Assembly (NCBI RefSeq): GCF_003443895.1
Contig: NZ_QQOA01000018.1
Coordinates: 1 to 64,000, forward strand
Source of the DNA: Paraburkholderia phosphatilytica
GTDB lineage: Bacteria > Pseudomonadota > Gammaproteobacteria > Burkholderiales > Burkholderiaceae
Length of the DNA: 64,000 nucleotides
Direction: 5' to 3'
Notes under the pieces: model-generated
Database searches by the model: none
Seen by the model: only the letters and a program-made list of their open reading frames with translations
Told to the model about the DNA's origin: nothing
Position numbers and translations under genes: made by a program
Shown here: piece after piece, positions 46,834 to 55,463 of the stretch
How positions within the stretch are numbered: the first letter of the stretch is position 1
How the letters are laid out: the number at the start of each line of letters is the position of its first letter

Positions 46834-48861
46834 TCAGCCGAGTGCGGCTTTGGCCGTCGCCACGACATGCTCGACGGTGAAGCCGAAATGCTTGAACAGC
46901 ACGCCTGCCGGTGCCGATTCGCCGAACGTGTCGATCCCGACCACGCCGCCTTCGAGGCCGACGTACTTGCGCCAGAAATCCGTCACACCCGCTTCGATCG
47001 AAACACGCCGCACGCCTGTCGGCAGCACGCGCTCGCGGTATTCGGCGTCCTGCCGGTCGAACACGTTGGTGGACGGCATCGACACGACGCGCGCTGCGAT
47101 GCCTTCGCGCGCGAGCGGTTCGATCGCCTTCAATGCAAGGTCCACTTCCGAACCCGTGGCGATCAGGATGATCTTGCGTGCCGGCACGTCGTCGTTCCAG
47201 TCGCGCAGCACGTAACCGCCCTTCGCGATGTTCTCGATCTGCGCGTCGGTGCGCGTGCAGAACGGCAGGTTCTGACGGCTGAACACCAGCACGGACGGCA
47301 GATGATGATCGATCGACCACGTCCACGCGACCGCCGTTTCCACCGTATCCGCCGGACGCCACAGCGTCAGATTCGGGATCAGGCGCAGGCTCGCGAGGTG
47401 CTCGATCGGCTGGTGCGTCGGGCCGTCTTCACCGAGGCCGATCGAATCGTGCGTGAACACGAAGATCGACGGCGCCTTCATCAGCGCAGCCACGCGCAGC
47501 GCGTTGCGGCTGTAGTCCGAGAACGTCAGGAACGTGCCGCCGAACGGCTTGTAGCCGCCGTGCAGCGTGAGGCCGTTGATTGCCGCGCTCATGCCGAATT
47601 CGCGCACGCCGTAGTTGATGTGGTTGCCCCACTGGATGCCTTCGCCGTCCTTGCCGGCACGCACCGGCTTCGACGCCTTCCAGTTGGTCAGGTTCGAACC
47701 CGTCAGGTCCGCCGAGCCGCCGAGCAGTTCCGGCAGCGCCGCGGCGAGGCCTTCGATGGTCTGCTGCGACGCCTTGCGCGTGGCGACCGTTTCGGCGCGC
47801 TCGTTGGCGCCGGCGATGATCGCCTTCGCCTTTTCCTGCCAGTTGCCCGGCAGCTTGCCCGACATGCGGCGCTCGAATTCGGCAGCTTCCAGCGGGTACT
47901 TGTCGCGGTACTGCGCGAACGCGTCGTTCCACGTCTTCTCGACGGCCGCGCCCACTTCCTTCGCGTCCCACGCCGCGTAGATTTCCTGCGGAATCACGAA
48001 CGGCTCCCACGTCCAGCCGAGCGCTTCGCGCGTCTTCGCGACTTCGTCCGCGCCGAGCGGCGAGCCGTGCACGTCGTGCGTGCCGGCCTTGTTCGGCGAG
48101 CCCTTGCCGATCACGGTCTTGCAGCAGATCATCGTGGGGCGATCTGAATTCTTGGCCTGACGGATCGCGGCGTCGACCGCTTCGACGTCGTGGCCGTCCA
48201 CGTGCGGAATCACGTTCCAGCCGTACGCTTCGAAGCGCTTCGGCGTGTCGTCGTGGAACCAGTGTTCGACGTGGCCGTCGATCGAGATGCCGTTGTCGTC
48301 GTACAGCGCGATCAGCTTGTTCAGCTTCAGCGTGCCGGCGAGCGAGCAGGCTTCATGCGAGATGCCTTCCATCAGGCAGCCGTCGCCGAGGAACACGTAC
48401 GTGTGGTGATCGACGATCTTCGCGTCCGCCTTGTTGAACTCGGCCGCGAGCAGCGCTTCGGCGAGCGCCATGCCGACCGAATTCGCGAGACCTTGACCCA
48501 GCGGACCGGTGGTCGTCTCGACGCCCACCGTCATCCCGTATTCCGGGTGACCTGGCGTCTTCGAGTGGAGCTGGCGGAAATTTTTCAGCTCCGACATCGG
48601 CAGGTCGTAGCCCGTCAGATGCAGCAGCGAGTACAGCAGCATCGAGCCGTGACCGTTCGAAAGGATGAAGCGGTCGCGGTCGAACCAGTGCGGGTTCGCC
48701 GGGTTGTGGCGCAGATGGCGCGACCACAGCGCGACAGCGATGTCGGCCATGCCCATCGGCATGCCGGGGTGGCCGATGTTCGCCTGTTGCACGGCATCCA
48801 TGGACAGCGCGCGGATCGCGTTGGCCATCAGGCTGGTGGAAGCGGGAGACGAGGTGGTCAT
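46834..48861 (-). CDS. tktA: Transketolase
   Basis: 675 residues. The thiamine diphosphate motif is VFLGDGCLMEGISHEACSLAG, and the donor-site region HDSIGLGEDGPTHQPIEHLAS is diagnostic. Conserved histidines occur in NIGHPGMPMGMADIA. It transfers two-carbon units in the non-oxidative pentose phosphate path. The ATG at 48861 starts a short Ser/Thr leader before the conserved ANAIRALSMDAVQ; the longer upstream frame is Arg/Ser-rich and unlike the family. Confidence 0.96.
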   Translation of the reverse strand: MTTSSPASTSLMANAIRALSMDAVQQANIGHPGMPMGMADIAVALWSRHLRHNPANPHWFDRDRFILSNGHGSMLLYSLLHLTGYDLPMSELKNFRQLHSKTPGHPEYGMTVGVETTTGPLGQGLANSVGMALAEALLAAEFNKADAKIVDHHTYVFLGDGCLMEGISHEACSLAGTLKLNKLIALYDDNGISIDGHVEHWFHDDTPKRFEAYGWNVIPHVDGHDVEAVDAAIRQAKNSDRPTMICCKTVIGKGSPNKAGTHDVHGSPLGADEVAKTREALGWTWEPFVIPQEIYAAWDAKEVGAAVEKTWNDAFAQYRDKYPLEAAEFERRMSGKLPGNWQEKAKAIIAGANERAETVATRKASQQTIEGLAAALPELLGGSADLTGSNLTNWKASKPVRAGKDGEGIQWGNHINYGVREFGMSAAINGLTLHGGYKPFGGTFLTFSDYSRNALRVAALMKAPSIFVFTHDSIGLGEDGPTHQPIEHLASLRLIPNLTLWRPADTVETAVAWTWSIDHHLPSVLVFSRQNLPFCTRTDAQIENIAKGGYVLRDWNDDVPARKIILIATGSEVDLALKAIEPLAREGIAARVVSMPSTNVFDRQDAEYRERVLPTGVRRVSIEAGVTDFWRKYVGLEGGVVGIDTFGESAPAGVLFKHFGFTVEHVVATAKAALG

Positions 48862-49008
48862 GTCGAGTCCGGAGAACGAGTGCAAAAAGCGGCTGCGCAG
48901 CGGCGCGGGGAGTGTCCGGAAGCTCGACGACCGGTGTGCCGACGCGCGCGGGCGGCGCCGGGAGACGCGAAACGGGCGGAGCAAACGGACGGGGCTGCAA
49001 AGCGTGAC

Positions 49009-49017
49009 ATTCTAACA
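49009..49017 (-). promoter_or_regulatory. Extended -10 promoter of tktA
   Basis: On the minus strand TGT-TAGAAT is an extended -10 element without a clear -35. It would give a leader of about 140 bases before the tkt ATG. From here to about 49150 no other gene or site was recognised. Confidence 0.45.
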
Positions 49018-49150
49018 GATTGATGTGTTTTTCCCGGTGGCCGCGCGTTCGAGCGGCGCGCCGCCAGCGCGCCAGGGCCGCTGCGGCGCCCGGTTCGCGG
49101 CGCCGGACGCCGCTTCGCCACGCGCGAGCGGATACCCAGCCGCCGCCCCC

Positions 49151-49156
49151 TATAAT
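49151..49156 (+). promoter_or_regulatory. -10 element TATAAT ahead of speE
   Basis: A perfect TATAAT in a G+C-rich setting, with no good -35. The expected start is about 49163, three bases before a small ORF and about 59 bases before speE. Confidence 0.55.
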
Positions 49157-49165
49157 GCGACCCAC

Positions 49166-49225
49166 ATGCGTGCTGCGCGCGACCGACGCACACGACCGAC
49201 CACCCGCCCAGCCCTCGCGCCTTGA
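49166..49225 (+). CDS. Possible arginine-rich leader peptide of speE
   Basis: A 19-codon ORF begins at the first ATG after the TATAAT box, close to the expected transcription start. It encodes six arginines and three prolines (Arg at 2, 5, 7, 8, 10 and 14). Its TGA overlaps the speE TTG start as TTGA. The arrangement suggests translational coupling or a leader that senses polyamine or arginine status. High GC alone produces Arg/Ala/Pro-rich frames, so this is tentative. Confidence 0.35.
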   Translation: MRAARDRRTRPTTRPALAP

Positions 49226-50121
49226 CTGCCTCGCTCCTGTTCCACCCGACGCCCGATGCCGTCTACGGCTTCCCGAACGCGCGCCTGATCGAGCGCGTCG
49301 ACTCGCCGTATCAGCGCATCGAGATCTGGGACACGCCGCAGCTCGGCAGGCTGTTCACGCTCGACGGCCGCCCGATGACGTCCGCCGGCGACGAGTTCAT
49401 CTATCACGAGTGCATGGTGCATCCGGCGTTGCTCGCGCAGCCGGCGCCGCGCGCGGCGCTGGTACTGGGCGGCGGCGACGGCGGGGCCGCGCGCCAGTTG
49501 CTGAAGCACGCGGGTATCGAACGCATCGTCGTCGCGGAACTGGACTCGGAGGTCGTGCGCCTCACGCGCGCGCATCTGCCCGGCGTGCACGGCGATGCGT
49601 TCGACGACCCGCGCGTCGAGCTCGTAATCGGCGACGCCGCCGATTACGTCGCTCATGCGGTTGATGCACCCGCATCCGCTGCCCCAAACGCATCCGCCGC
49701 GCAGTTCGACCACGTCGTCTTCGATCTGACGCCGCCCGACTCGCCCGCCGCGTCGCTGTACACGCCGGCGTTCTACCGGCGCCTCAAGCAGCTGATGTCG
49801 CACGACGCCACGATCGCGCTGCATCTCGGCTCGCCGTACTTCCACCCGGCGCGCATCGCCGCGCTGCTGCGCGATCTGGGCGCGACATTTGCGACGGTCC
49901 GCGCGCTGGGCGCGTTCGTGCCGCTTTACGGTTCGCTCTGGCTCATGGCGATCGCGAGCGACACGCTCGACCCCGCTTCGCCCGATGCGACGCTACTGGC
50001 CCAGCGGGCGGCCGAACGTGGTATCGATGGTCTTGGCTTCTACGATCCGTCGATCCATGCGGCGCTCTTTTCGGCCGCGCGGCCGTGGCAAGATAAACTA
50101 GGGCGAATCTTAGAGCCTTGA
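49222..50121 (+). CDS. speE: Polyamine aminopropyltransferase (spermidine synthase)
   Basis: 299 residues. The decarboxy-SAM site GGGDGG is at residues 83-88, followed by AELDSEVVRL and the GDAADYV segment; the catalytic aspartate is in FDLTPPDSPA, where most relatives have D..DPxGPA. DEFIYHECMVHPALLA matches the substrate region. The enzyme makes spermidine from putrescine. No in-frame ATG lies near the domain start, so the TTG at 49222, overlapping the small ORF, is the best start. It leads a plus-strand run with the VOC and rsmE genes. Confidence 0.88.
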   Translation: MTASLLFHPTPDAVYGFPNARLIERVDSPYQRIEIWDTPQLGRLFTLDGRPMTSAGDEFIYHECMVHPALLAQPAPRAALVLGGGDGGAARQLLKHAGIERIVVAELDSEVVRLTRAHLPGVHGDAFDDPRVELVIGDAADYVAHAVDAPASAAPNASAAQFDHVVFDLTPPDSPAASLYTPAFYRRLKQLMSHDATIALHLGSPYFHPARIAALLRDLGATFATVRALGAFVPLYGSLWLMAIASDTLDPASPDATLLAQRAAERGIDGLGFYDPSIHAALFSAARPWQDKLGRILEP

Positions 50122-50225
50122 CTTGAAGGGCAGCGCAAAATGCGCCGTTGCACTGGCCGACCGTTGCGGAAAGCGTCGCCGTCGTGTGTTGCCTGCCCCG
50201 GAACACTGGAACAGGAGAGAACTTC

Positions 50226-50639
50226 ATGACTGCCCCACGTCCGGCCGGAGTACCCTGGTTGACGCCCTACCTGACGGTGCGCGATGCACGCTCCGCCATT
50301 GCGTTCTTCGAAGCGGCATTCGGTTTCGAACTGCGCGACAGCGTCCAGGACGACGGCGCGGTCATGCACGTCGAAATGATGTACCAGGGGCAACTGATCG
50401 TGATGTTCGCGCCGGAAGGCGCGTTCGGTTCGGCCGCCCAAACCCCGCGCAGCGCAAACACAATTGCACCGCAGTCGTTTTACCTCTATGTCGACGACGT
50501 CGACGCGGTTTATGCGAAAGCGCTCGCCGCCGGCGCCAAATCGCTGAGCGAGCCGCAGGATCAGTTCTGGGGTGACCGTTTCGCCCAGATCGAAGACCTG
50601 GACGGTTACCGATGGGCGCTCGCTCGTCACCTTTCCTGA
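50226..50639 (+). CDS. VOC (glyoxalase/bleomycin-resistance fold) family protein
   Basis: 137 residues with two beta-alpha-beta-beta-beta units. WLTPYLTVRDARSAIAFFEAAFGFE opens the first half and FYLYVDDVDAVYAKALAAGAK the second; FWGDRFAQIEDLDGYRWALA ends it. This PhnB-like pattern gives no substrate. AGGAGAG lies 5 to 8 bases before the ATG at 50226, supporting the start. It sits between speE and rsmE, four bases before the rsmE ATG. Confidence 0.88.
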   Translation: MTAPRPAGVPWLTPYLTVRDARSAIAFFEAAFGFELRDSVQDDGAVMHVEMMYQGQLIVMFAPEGAFGSAAQTPRSANTIAPQSFYLYVDDVDAVYAKALAAGAKSLSEPQDQFWGDRFAQIEDLDGYRWALARHLS

Positions 50640-50643
50640 GCCA

Positions 50644-51399
50644 ATGAGTATTTCGCTGATGCCACGCTTCTTCGTTGATCATGCCTTCCGATCCGGCGAC
50701 CTGCTTTCCCTTCCCGACGAAGTCACCCGCCACGTCCACGTGCTGCGTCTGCAGCCCGGCGACACGATCGTCATGTTCAACGGTCTCGGCGGCGAGTACA
50801 GCGCGGAACTGATCGAGGTGGAACGGCGCGCGGCGCGTGTGAAGATCGGCGATTTTCGTGCGACCGAAGCGGAGCCGCCCTACCAGTTGACGCTCGCGCA
50901 GGGCATCGCCGGCGGCGACAAGATGGACTGGCTGATCGAGAAGGCGGTGGAACTGGGCGCATCGTCCTTCGTGCCGCTCACCACGACGCGCAGCGTCGTG
51001 CGTCTCGCCGGCGAGCGCGCGGTGCGGCGGCAGGCGCACTGGCAAGGCATCGTGCGCGCGTCGTGCGAGCAATGCGGACGCAACCGTCTGCCCGAAGTCG
51101 CGCCCGCGCGCGAGATCGGCACGTGGCTCACGGGTTTGTCGAAGGAGCCTGCCGAAGGCGAACTGCGCATCCTGCTGTCGCCGCGCGCCACGTACCATTT
51201 CAACGCGCTGCCGGGAGAGCCGCCGGCTGGACCGGTGACCGTGCTGGTGGGCCCCGAAGGCGGCTTCTCGGCCGCCGAAGAAGCGGCCGCCGCGCATCAC
51301 GGCTTCGCGCCCGTCGGGCTCGGACCGCGCGTGCTGCGCACCGAAACGGCCGGCATCGCGGTGCTGGCCGCGCTGGCTGCGCGCTGGGGCGGCTGGTGA
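50644..51399 (+). CDS. rsmE: 16S rRNA (uracil-1498-N3)-methyltransferase RsmE
   Basis: 251 residues. The N-terminal PUA-like domain (MPRFFVDHAFRSGDLLSLPDEVTRHVHVLR) is followed by a SPOUT knot domain with VGPEGGFSAAEEAAA and LGPRVLRTETA, which bind SAM. It methylates U1498 of 16S RNA. The ATG at 50644 is four bases after the VOC stop; translation may be coupled. It ends before a strong terminator. Confidence 0.95.
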   Translation: MSISLMPRFFVDHAFRSGDLLSLPDEVTRHVHVLRLQPGDTIVMFNGLGGEYSAELIEVERRAARVKIGDFRATEAEPPYQLTLAQGIAGGDKMDWLIEKAVELGASSFVPLTTTRSVVRLAGERAVRRQAHWQGIVRASCEQCGRNRLPEVAPAREIGTWLTGLSKEPAEGELRILLSPRATYHFNALPGEPPAGPVTVLVGPEGGFSAAEEAAAAHHGFAPVGLGPRVLRTETAGIAVLAALAARWGGW

Positions 51400-51442
51400 T
51401 CCAGCGCGGCGCTTCAGCGTCGCTCACGCCATAAAAGCAAAT

Positions 51443-51474
51443 GCCCGCCACATCAGATGTGGCGGGCGTTTTTC
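51443..51474. terminator. Intrinsic terminator after rsmE
   Basis: An 11-base perfect stem GCCCGCCACAT / ATGTGGCGGGC with a CAG loop, followed by GTTTTT on the plus strand. An A-rich run on the other side lets it serve the converging barstar gene too. Confidence 0.92.
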
Positions 51475-51551
51475 ATTCGACGCTCAACGCTCGAAACCCC
51501 AGGCGACCGTGACAGTCGCCACGCGAATCCAGACGCTGCTCGCGAAAAACC

Positions 51552-52136
51552 TCAGGCGAACGAATAGAACACGCGGAACGCGATCTTGCGCTCGGCCCAG
51601 AATTCGGCCGCTTCGCGGAACACGTCGAGCAGCGTTTCGCGCCCGTCCTTGTCAAACTTCGTGGCAACCGGCAGCGCCTCCAGCACGATCACGAAGCCGG
51701 GCTGGTTGCCGGCCTTGTGCACGAGGTCGGTCAGGCAGTCGTAGAGCGCGTCGTAGTTCTTGCCGAAGTGCTTCGGGAACAGGAACGACGTGGCGATCGT
51801 CTCGAGCACTTCCGCCTTCGACTGCGCATTCGCGCAGAACGCGTACAGGAAATGCTGCTCCAGCTGGTTGGCCTCGTCGGCGAGATCCTGCACGCGGAAC
51901 GCGCGGATCGACTGTACGATGTTCGGTCGCACGGTCGCGAAAAGACTCATGGGGCCCTCGTTCAATGAAAGCATGCTGCCGGAGTCGCGCGCGCCCGCTT
52001 CATCGCCGTGTTCGCCGGCCTGGCCGGTGCCGCGCATCTGCATGACGCGCTGAAACAGATTGCCGTCGCCGGCCGCGAAAAGATCCGTCGCGGCCCCGGA
52101 GTCGTGCGCGTAGATGTTGTCGCCCATGCCGTTCAT
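51552..52136 (-). CDS. Barstar family ribonuclease inhibitor with an N-terminal extension
   Basis: 194 residues if translated from the ATG at 52136. The barstar domain occupies about the last 120. The RNase-contact segment FGKNYDALYDCLTD keeps Asp129 and Asp133 at the positions of barstar Asp35 and Asp39, and FREAAEFW has the equivalent of the later glutamate. The first 65 residues are Gly/Asp/Ala-rich and unlike classical barstar (about 90). It starts seven bases after the RNase stop, so it should be co-translated with its target. A TTG at 52154 overlapping the RNase stop is an alternative start. Confidence 0.85.
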   Translation of the reverse strand: MNGMGDNIYAHDSGAATDLFAAGDGNLFQRVMQMRGTGQAGEHGDEAGARDSGSMLSLNEGPMSLFATVRPNIVQSIRAFRVQDLADEANQLEQHFLYAFCANAQSKAEVLETIATSFLFPKHFGKNYDALYDCLTDLVHKAGNQPGFVIVLEALPVATKFDKDGRETLLDVFREAAEFWAERKIAFRVFYSFA

Positions 52137-52143
52137 CCCAGTG

Positions 52144-52611
52144 TCATTCAACAATGCGTTTAAAACTTGCGTAGTGGTCGTCGGAATAGAAGCAGTTGTC
52201 CGTGCGCTTCAGCGGACCGCCGCAGACGATGCGGCGCGCGCCGCGATTGCGCGCCGAAGGCGTGGGAACGGTGTATTCGTGGTAAAAGCCGCGCCGATGG
52301 GGCGGAAGCAACCGTTCGTAGTTGCCGAATACGATGCCGTCCTTCTCAAACGGGTAAGGCCCGCCCGCCGCGATCGAGTTCAACGTGGCGACTGCTTCCC
52401 GCGGCAGTTGCGATGCCGCGATGCTGCCCTGCACCTGGCCCGAGCCGTTGCCGGATTGCGCGCCGGACCAATAGTCCCGCGCGATCGCACCGGCAGGAAA
52501 ACCACCCAGCCCGCCCACGATCAGGACGGCGCCCAGAATGGCGTACGACGCGCTTCGCACCCTGCTCGACACTCTGCCTGACACCTTGTTGAGCAGCCGT
52601 TTGCGCGCCAT
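52144..52611 (-). CDS. Barnase/RNase T1-type ribonuclease, membrane-anchored or secreted
   Basis: 155 residues. A hydrophobic segment at about 21-43 follows a basic N-terminus, so it is a signal anchor or uncleaved signal. The C-terminal half is the microbial RNase fold: Glu112 (YHEYTV), Arg126/Arg127 (GARRIVC) and His146 (DDHYASFKRI) align with the catalytic Glu, Arg and His of barnase, whose C-terminus ends DHYQTFTKIR. It cleaves RNA by transphosphorylation. Encoded just before its likely inhibitor. An upstream ATG at 52653 is another possible start; neither has a strong ribosome-binding site. Confidence 0.83.
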   Translation of the reverse strand: MARKRLLNKVSGRVSSRVRSASYAILGAVLIVGGLGGFPAGAIARDYWSGAQSGNGSGQVQGSIAASQLPREAVATLNSIAAGGPYPFEKDGIVFGNYERLLPPHRRGFYHEYTVPTPSARNRGARRIVCGGPLKRTDNCFYSDDHYASFKRIVE

Positions 52612-52752
52612 TGACCAGGTTTCCCGCTGCTGGACCACGAGTTCGACGACCATGAAAGGTGTAAGGGTATCGCTAATGGCAATCGGAATCAATGTTCGTC
52701 AAGCGATCAGATTACCTGAGACAAATCCTAAATGCTTGAATAATCAGGTAAA

Positions 52753-52781
52753 TTTGACCACTTTTGACACATTATTTATCT
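52753..52781 (+). promoter_or_regulatory. Promoter of the second candidate small RNA
   Basis: TTGACC (52753-52758) and TATCTT (52776-52781) with a 17-base spacer. Two further TTGAC motifs (52763 and 52780) lie within 30 bases, giving a run of TTTTGAC-like repeats in an AT-rich patch. Confidence 0.5.
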
Positions 52782-52785
52782 TGAC

Positions 52786-52934
52786 TGGGATACAGTTATC
52801 CCGACGGCGTAACCGGGCATTCAACCTCGTGGGTGCCCGGTGACCATCCTGTGTGGCGCCGTCAATACCAGCCTTTTCCGGACGTCATCCTCTCTTGTCC
52901 GGCGGCGTGCCCATTGCGGGCACGCCGGCCTTTT
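52786..52934 (+). ncRNA. Candidate small RNA between the RNase gene and maeB
   Basis: About 149 bases without a credible reading frame. Hairpins in order are GGGATA/TATCCC (52786-52801), ACCGGGCA/TGCCCGGT (52811-52840), CCGGAC/GTCCGG (52877-52901) with a 13-base loop containing TCCTCTCTT, and the terminator. It runs toward the 3' end of maeB, so it could also pair with maeB mRNA if read through. The role is unknown. Confidence 0.5.
52903..52934 (+). terminator. Intrinsic terminator of the second candidate small RNA
   Basis: GGCGTGCCC / GGGCACGCC with an ATTGC loop, then GGCC and five T, with a second T-run about ten bases on. The minus strand lacks a T-tract after the stem, so it points in the plus direction. 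Confidence 0.75.
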
Positions 52935-52949
52935 TCCTGATTTTTTCTT

Positions 52950-55244
52950 TCAGCGCACTGCGTTGACGTCCGCCACCAGCAGCGCCGTCATGTTGACGAT
53001 GCGCCGCACGGTCGCCGACGCGGTCAGCACGTGCACCGGCTGCGCGGCGCCCAGCAGCATCGGTCCGATCGCGATGTTGTTGCCCGCGGCCGTCTTCAGC
53101 AGGTTGTACGAAATGTTCGCCGCGTCGATGTTCGGCAGGACCAGCAGGTTCGCGTCGCCCTCCAGCGTCGATTCCGGCAGCACTTCACGGCGCAGGTTCG
53201 CGTCGAGCGCGACGTCGCCGTGCATTTCGCCGTCCACCTGCAGGTTCGGCGCACGTTCCTGAACGAGCGCCAGCGTGTCGCGCATCTTCTGCGCGGTGGG
53301 CGCGTTGCTCGTGCCGAAGTTCGAATGCGACACCAGCGCGATCTTCGGTTCGATACCGAAGCGGCGCACTTCTTCCGCCGCCATGATCGTGATCTCGGCG
53401 AGCTGCTCGGGCGTCGGGTCCACGTTCACGTGCGTGTCGACGATGAAGATCTGCCGGCCCGGCAGCACCAGCGCGTTCATCGCCGCGTAGACGCTGCTGC
53501 CCGGCTTCTTGCCGATCACCTGGTCGATGAAGTGCAGATGGCGGTGCGTCGTGCTGATCGTGCCGCAGATCATGCCGTCCGCTTCGCCCTTCTTCACCAG
53601 CATCGAGCCGATCAGCGTCGTGCGGCGGCGCATTTCGAGCTTCGCCATCTGCTCGCTGATGCCCTTGCGCGACATCATCTTGTGATACGTCTGCCAGAAG
53701 TCGCGGTAGCGTTCGTCGTGATCGGTGTTGACGACCGTGTAGTCCTGCCCCGCCACGAGCCGCAGGCCATAGCGCGAGATGCGCTGCTCGATCACCGCCG
53801 GCCGGCCGATCAGGATCGGCCGCGCGAGTTTTTCGTCGACGACGATCTGCACCGCGCGCAGCACGCGCTCTTCCTCGCCCTCTGCGAACACGATGCGCTT
53901 CTTCTCCGGGTCCGCGCCGCGCGCGAGCTGGAAGATCGGCTTCATCGTCGTGCCGCTGTGATAGACGAACTGCTGCAGGTGCTGCACGTACGCGTCCATG
54001 TCCTCGATCGGACGGGTCGCGACGCCGCAGTCCATCGCCGCCTTCGCGACGGCCGGCGCGATCTTGACAATCAGGCGCGGATCGAACGGCTTCGGAATCA
54101 GGTACTCCGGCCCGAACGACAGGTCCTGAATGCCGTACGCCGTCGCGACGATATCGCTCTGCTCCTGGCGCGCCAGTTCCGCGATCGCGTTCACCGCGGC
54201 AATTTCCATTTCCTTCGTGATCACCGTCGCGCCGGCATCCAGTGCGCCGCGGAAGATGAACGGGAAGCACAGCACGTTGTTGACCTGGTTCGGGTAGTCC
54301 GTGCGGCCGGTGGCGAGCACTGCGTCCGGGCGCACTTCGAGCGCGACTTCCGGCAGGATTTCCGGCGTCGGGTTCGCGAGCGCGAGGATCAGCGGCTTCG
54401 TACCCATCTGCTTGACCATCTCGGGCTTCAGCACGCCGCCCGCCGACAGACCCAGGAACACGTCCGCGCCTTCCATCACTTCGGCGAGCGTGCGCGCGCT
54501 GGTTTCGCGCGCGAAGCGTTCCTTGTCCGGGTCCATCAGCTCCGTGCGGCCCTTGTAGACCACGCCGGCCAGGTCGGTCACGAACACGTTCTCGAGCTTC
54601 AGGCCCAGGTCGAGCAGCAGGTCGAGACACGCGAGCGCCGCGGCGCCCGCGCCCGACGCAACGAGCTTCACCTCGCCGATATCCTTGCCGACCACCTTGA
54701 GGCCGTTGGAAACTGCCGCCGCGACGACGATCGCGGTGCCGTGCTGGTCGTCGTGGAAGACCGGAATCTTCATGCGCTTGCGGCATTCACGTTCGACGAT
54801 GAAGCAGTCCGGCGCCTTGATGTCTTCGAGGTTGATGCCGCCGAAGGTCGGCTCGAGCGCGGCGATCACGTCGACGAGCTTGTGCGGGTCCGATTCGTTG
54901 AGTTCGATGTCGAACACGTCGATGCCCGCGAACTTCTTGAACAGCACCGCCTTGCCTTCCATCACCGGCTTCGACGCGAGCGGCCCGATGTTGCCGAGAC
55001 CCAGCACCGCGGTGCCGTTCGTCACGACGCCGACGAGGTTGCTGCGCGCCGTGAAGCGCGCCGCGTTCAGCGGGTTGTCGACGATCGCTTCGCACGCGTA
55101 GGCGACGCCCGGCGAGTACGCCAGCGCGAGGTCGCGCTGGTTGATCATCTGCTTGGTCGGCGCGATCGCGATCTTTCCGGGAGTCGGGAACTCGTGGTAA
55201 TCGAGTGCGGCTTCACGGAGTTTGGACTGATTCGAATTGGACAT
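52950..55244 (-). CDS. maeB: NADP-dependent malic enzyme with C-terminal phosphotransacetylase-like domain
   Basis: 764 residues, the MaeB type. The malic-enzyme part (about 1-430) has AYSPGVAYACEAI, VFHDDQHGTAIVVAAAV and LVASGAGAAALACLDLL. The rest resembles phosphate acetyltransferase, used in this family for acetyl-CoA control and often not catalytic. It decarboxylates malate to pyruvate. The ATG at 55244 is chosen because MSNSNQSKLREAALDYHEFP is the family beginning. It is divergent from thiL. Confidence 0.96.
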   Translation of the reverse strand: MSNSNQSKLREAALDYHEFPTPGKIAIAPTKQMINQRDLALAYSPGVAYACEAIVDNPLNAARFTARSNLVGVVTNGTAVLGLGNIGPLASKPVMEGKAVLFKKFAGIDVFDIELNESDPHKLVDVIAALEPTFGGINLEDIKAPDCFIVERECRKRMKIPVFHDDQHGTAIVVAAAVSNGLKVVGKDIGEVKLVASGAGAAALACLDLLLDLGLKLENVFVTDLAGVVYKGRTELMDPDKERFARETSARTLAEVMEGADVFLGLSAGGVLKPEMVKQMGTKPLILALANPTPEILPEVALEVRPDAVLATGRTDYPNQVNNVLCFPFIFRGALDAGATVITKEMEIAAVNAIAELARQEQSDIVATAYGIQDLSFGPEYLIPKPFDPRLIVKIAPAVAKAAMDCGVATRPIEDMDAYVQHLQQFVYHSGTTMKPIFQLARGADPEKKRIVFAEGEEERVLRAVQIVVDEKLARPILIGRPAVIEQRISRYGLRLVAGQDYTVVNTDHDERYRDFWQTYHKMMSRKGISEQMAKLEMRRRTTLIGSMLVKKGEADGMICGTISTTHRHLHFIDQVIGKKPGSSVYAAMNALVLPGRQIFIVDTHVNVDPTPEQLAEITIMAAEEVRRFGIEPKIALVSHSNFGTSNAPTAQKMRDTLALVQERAPNLQVDGEMHGDVALDANLRREVLPESTLEGDANLLVLPNIDAANISYNLLKTAAGNNIAIGPMLLGAAQPVHVLTASATVRRIVNMTALLVADVNAVR

Positions 55245-55463
55245 AGGACGGGCTTCGAGAGTGCGGATTAGAATAGATATTCGACGCATTGTAGCGCCAT
55301 TCCCTGCACCAAATCGTTCAATCCGGTTGCAGGTGCCGCGACAGAAAGACGGGGAAAGCCCTTGCTGCGCCGCATCAAGATGGCGTCACGATGCCGCGCG
55401 TTCACTGCGATTTTTCACCAGTTGTTCACAACCGCGCTTGACTGCGCCCAACGGTCCGCCACC

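Noticed and set aside
53031..55271. A long plus-strand open frame opposite maeB
   Set aside because: Antisense of a recognised enzyme; the protein would be Arg/His/Val-rich without motifs, which is expected from GC-rich codon structure.
55245..55463. Thiamine riboswitch upstream of thiL
   Set aside because: I looked for the TPP-element core (CUGAGA and ACCUGAUC-type strings) and did not find it; this is an ordinary divergent intergenic region.
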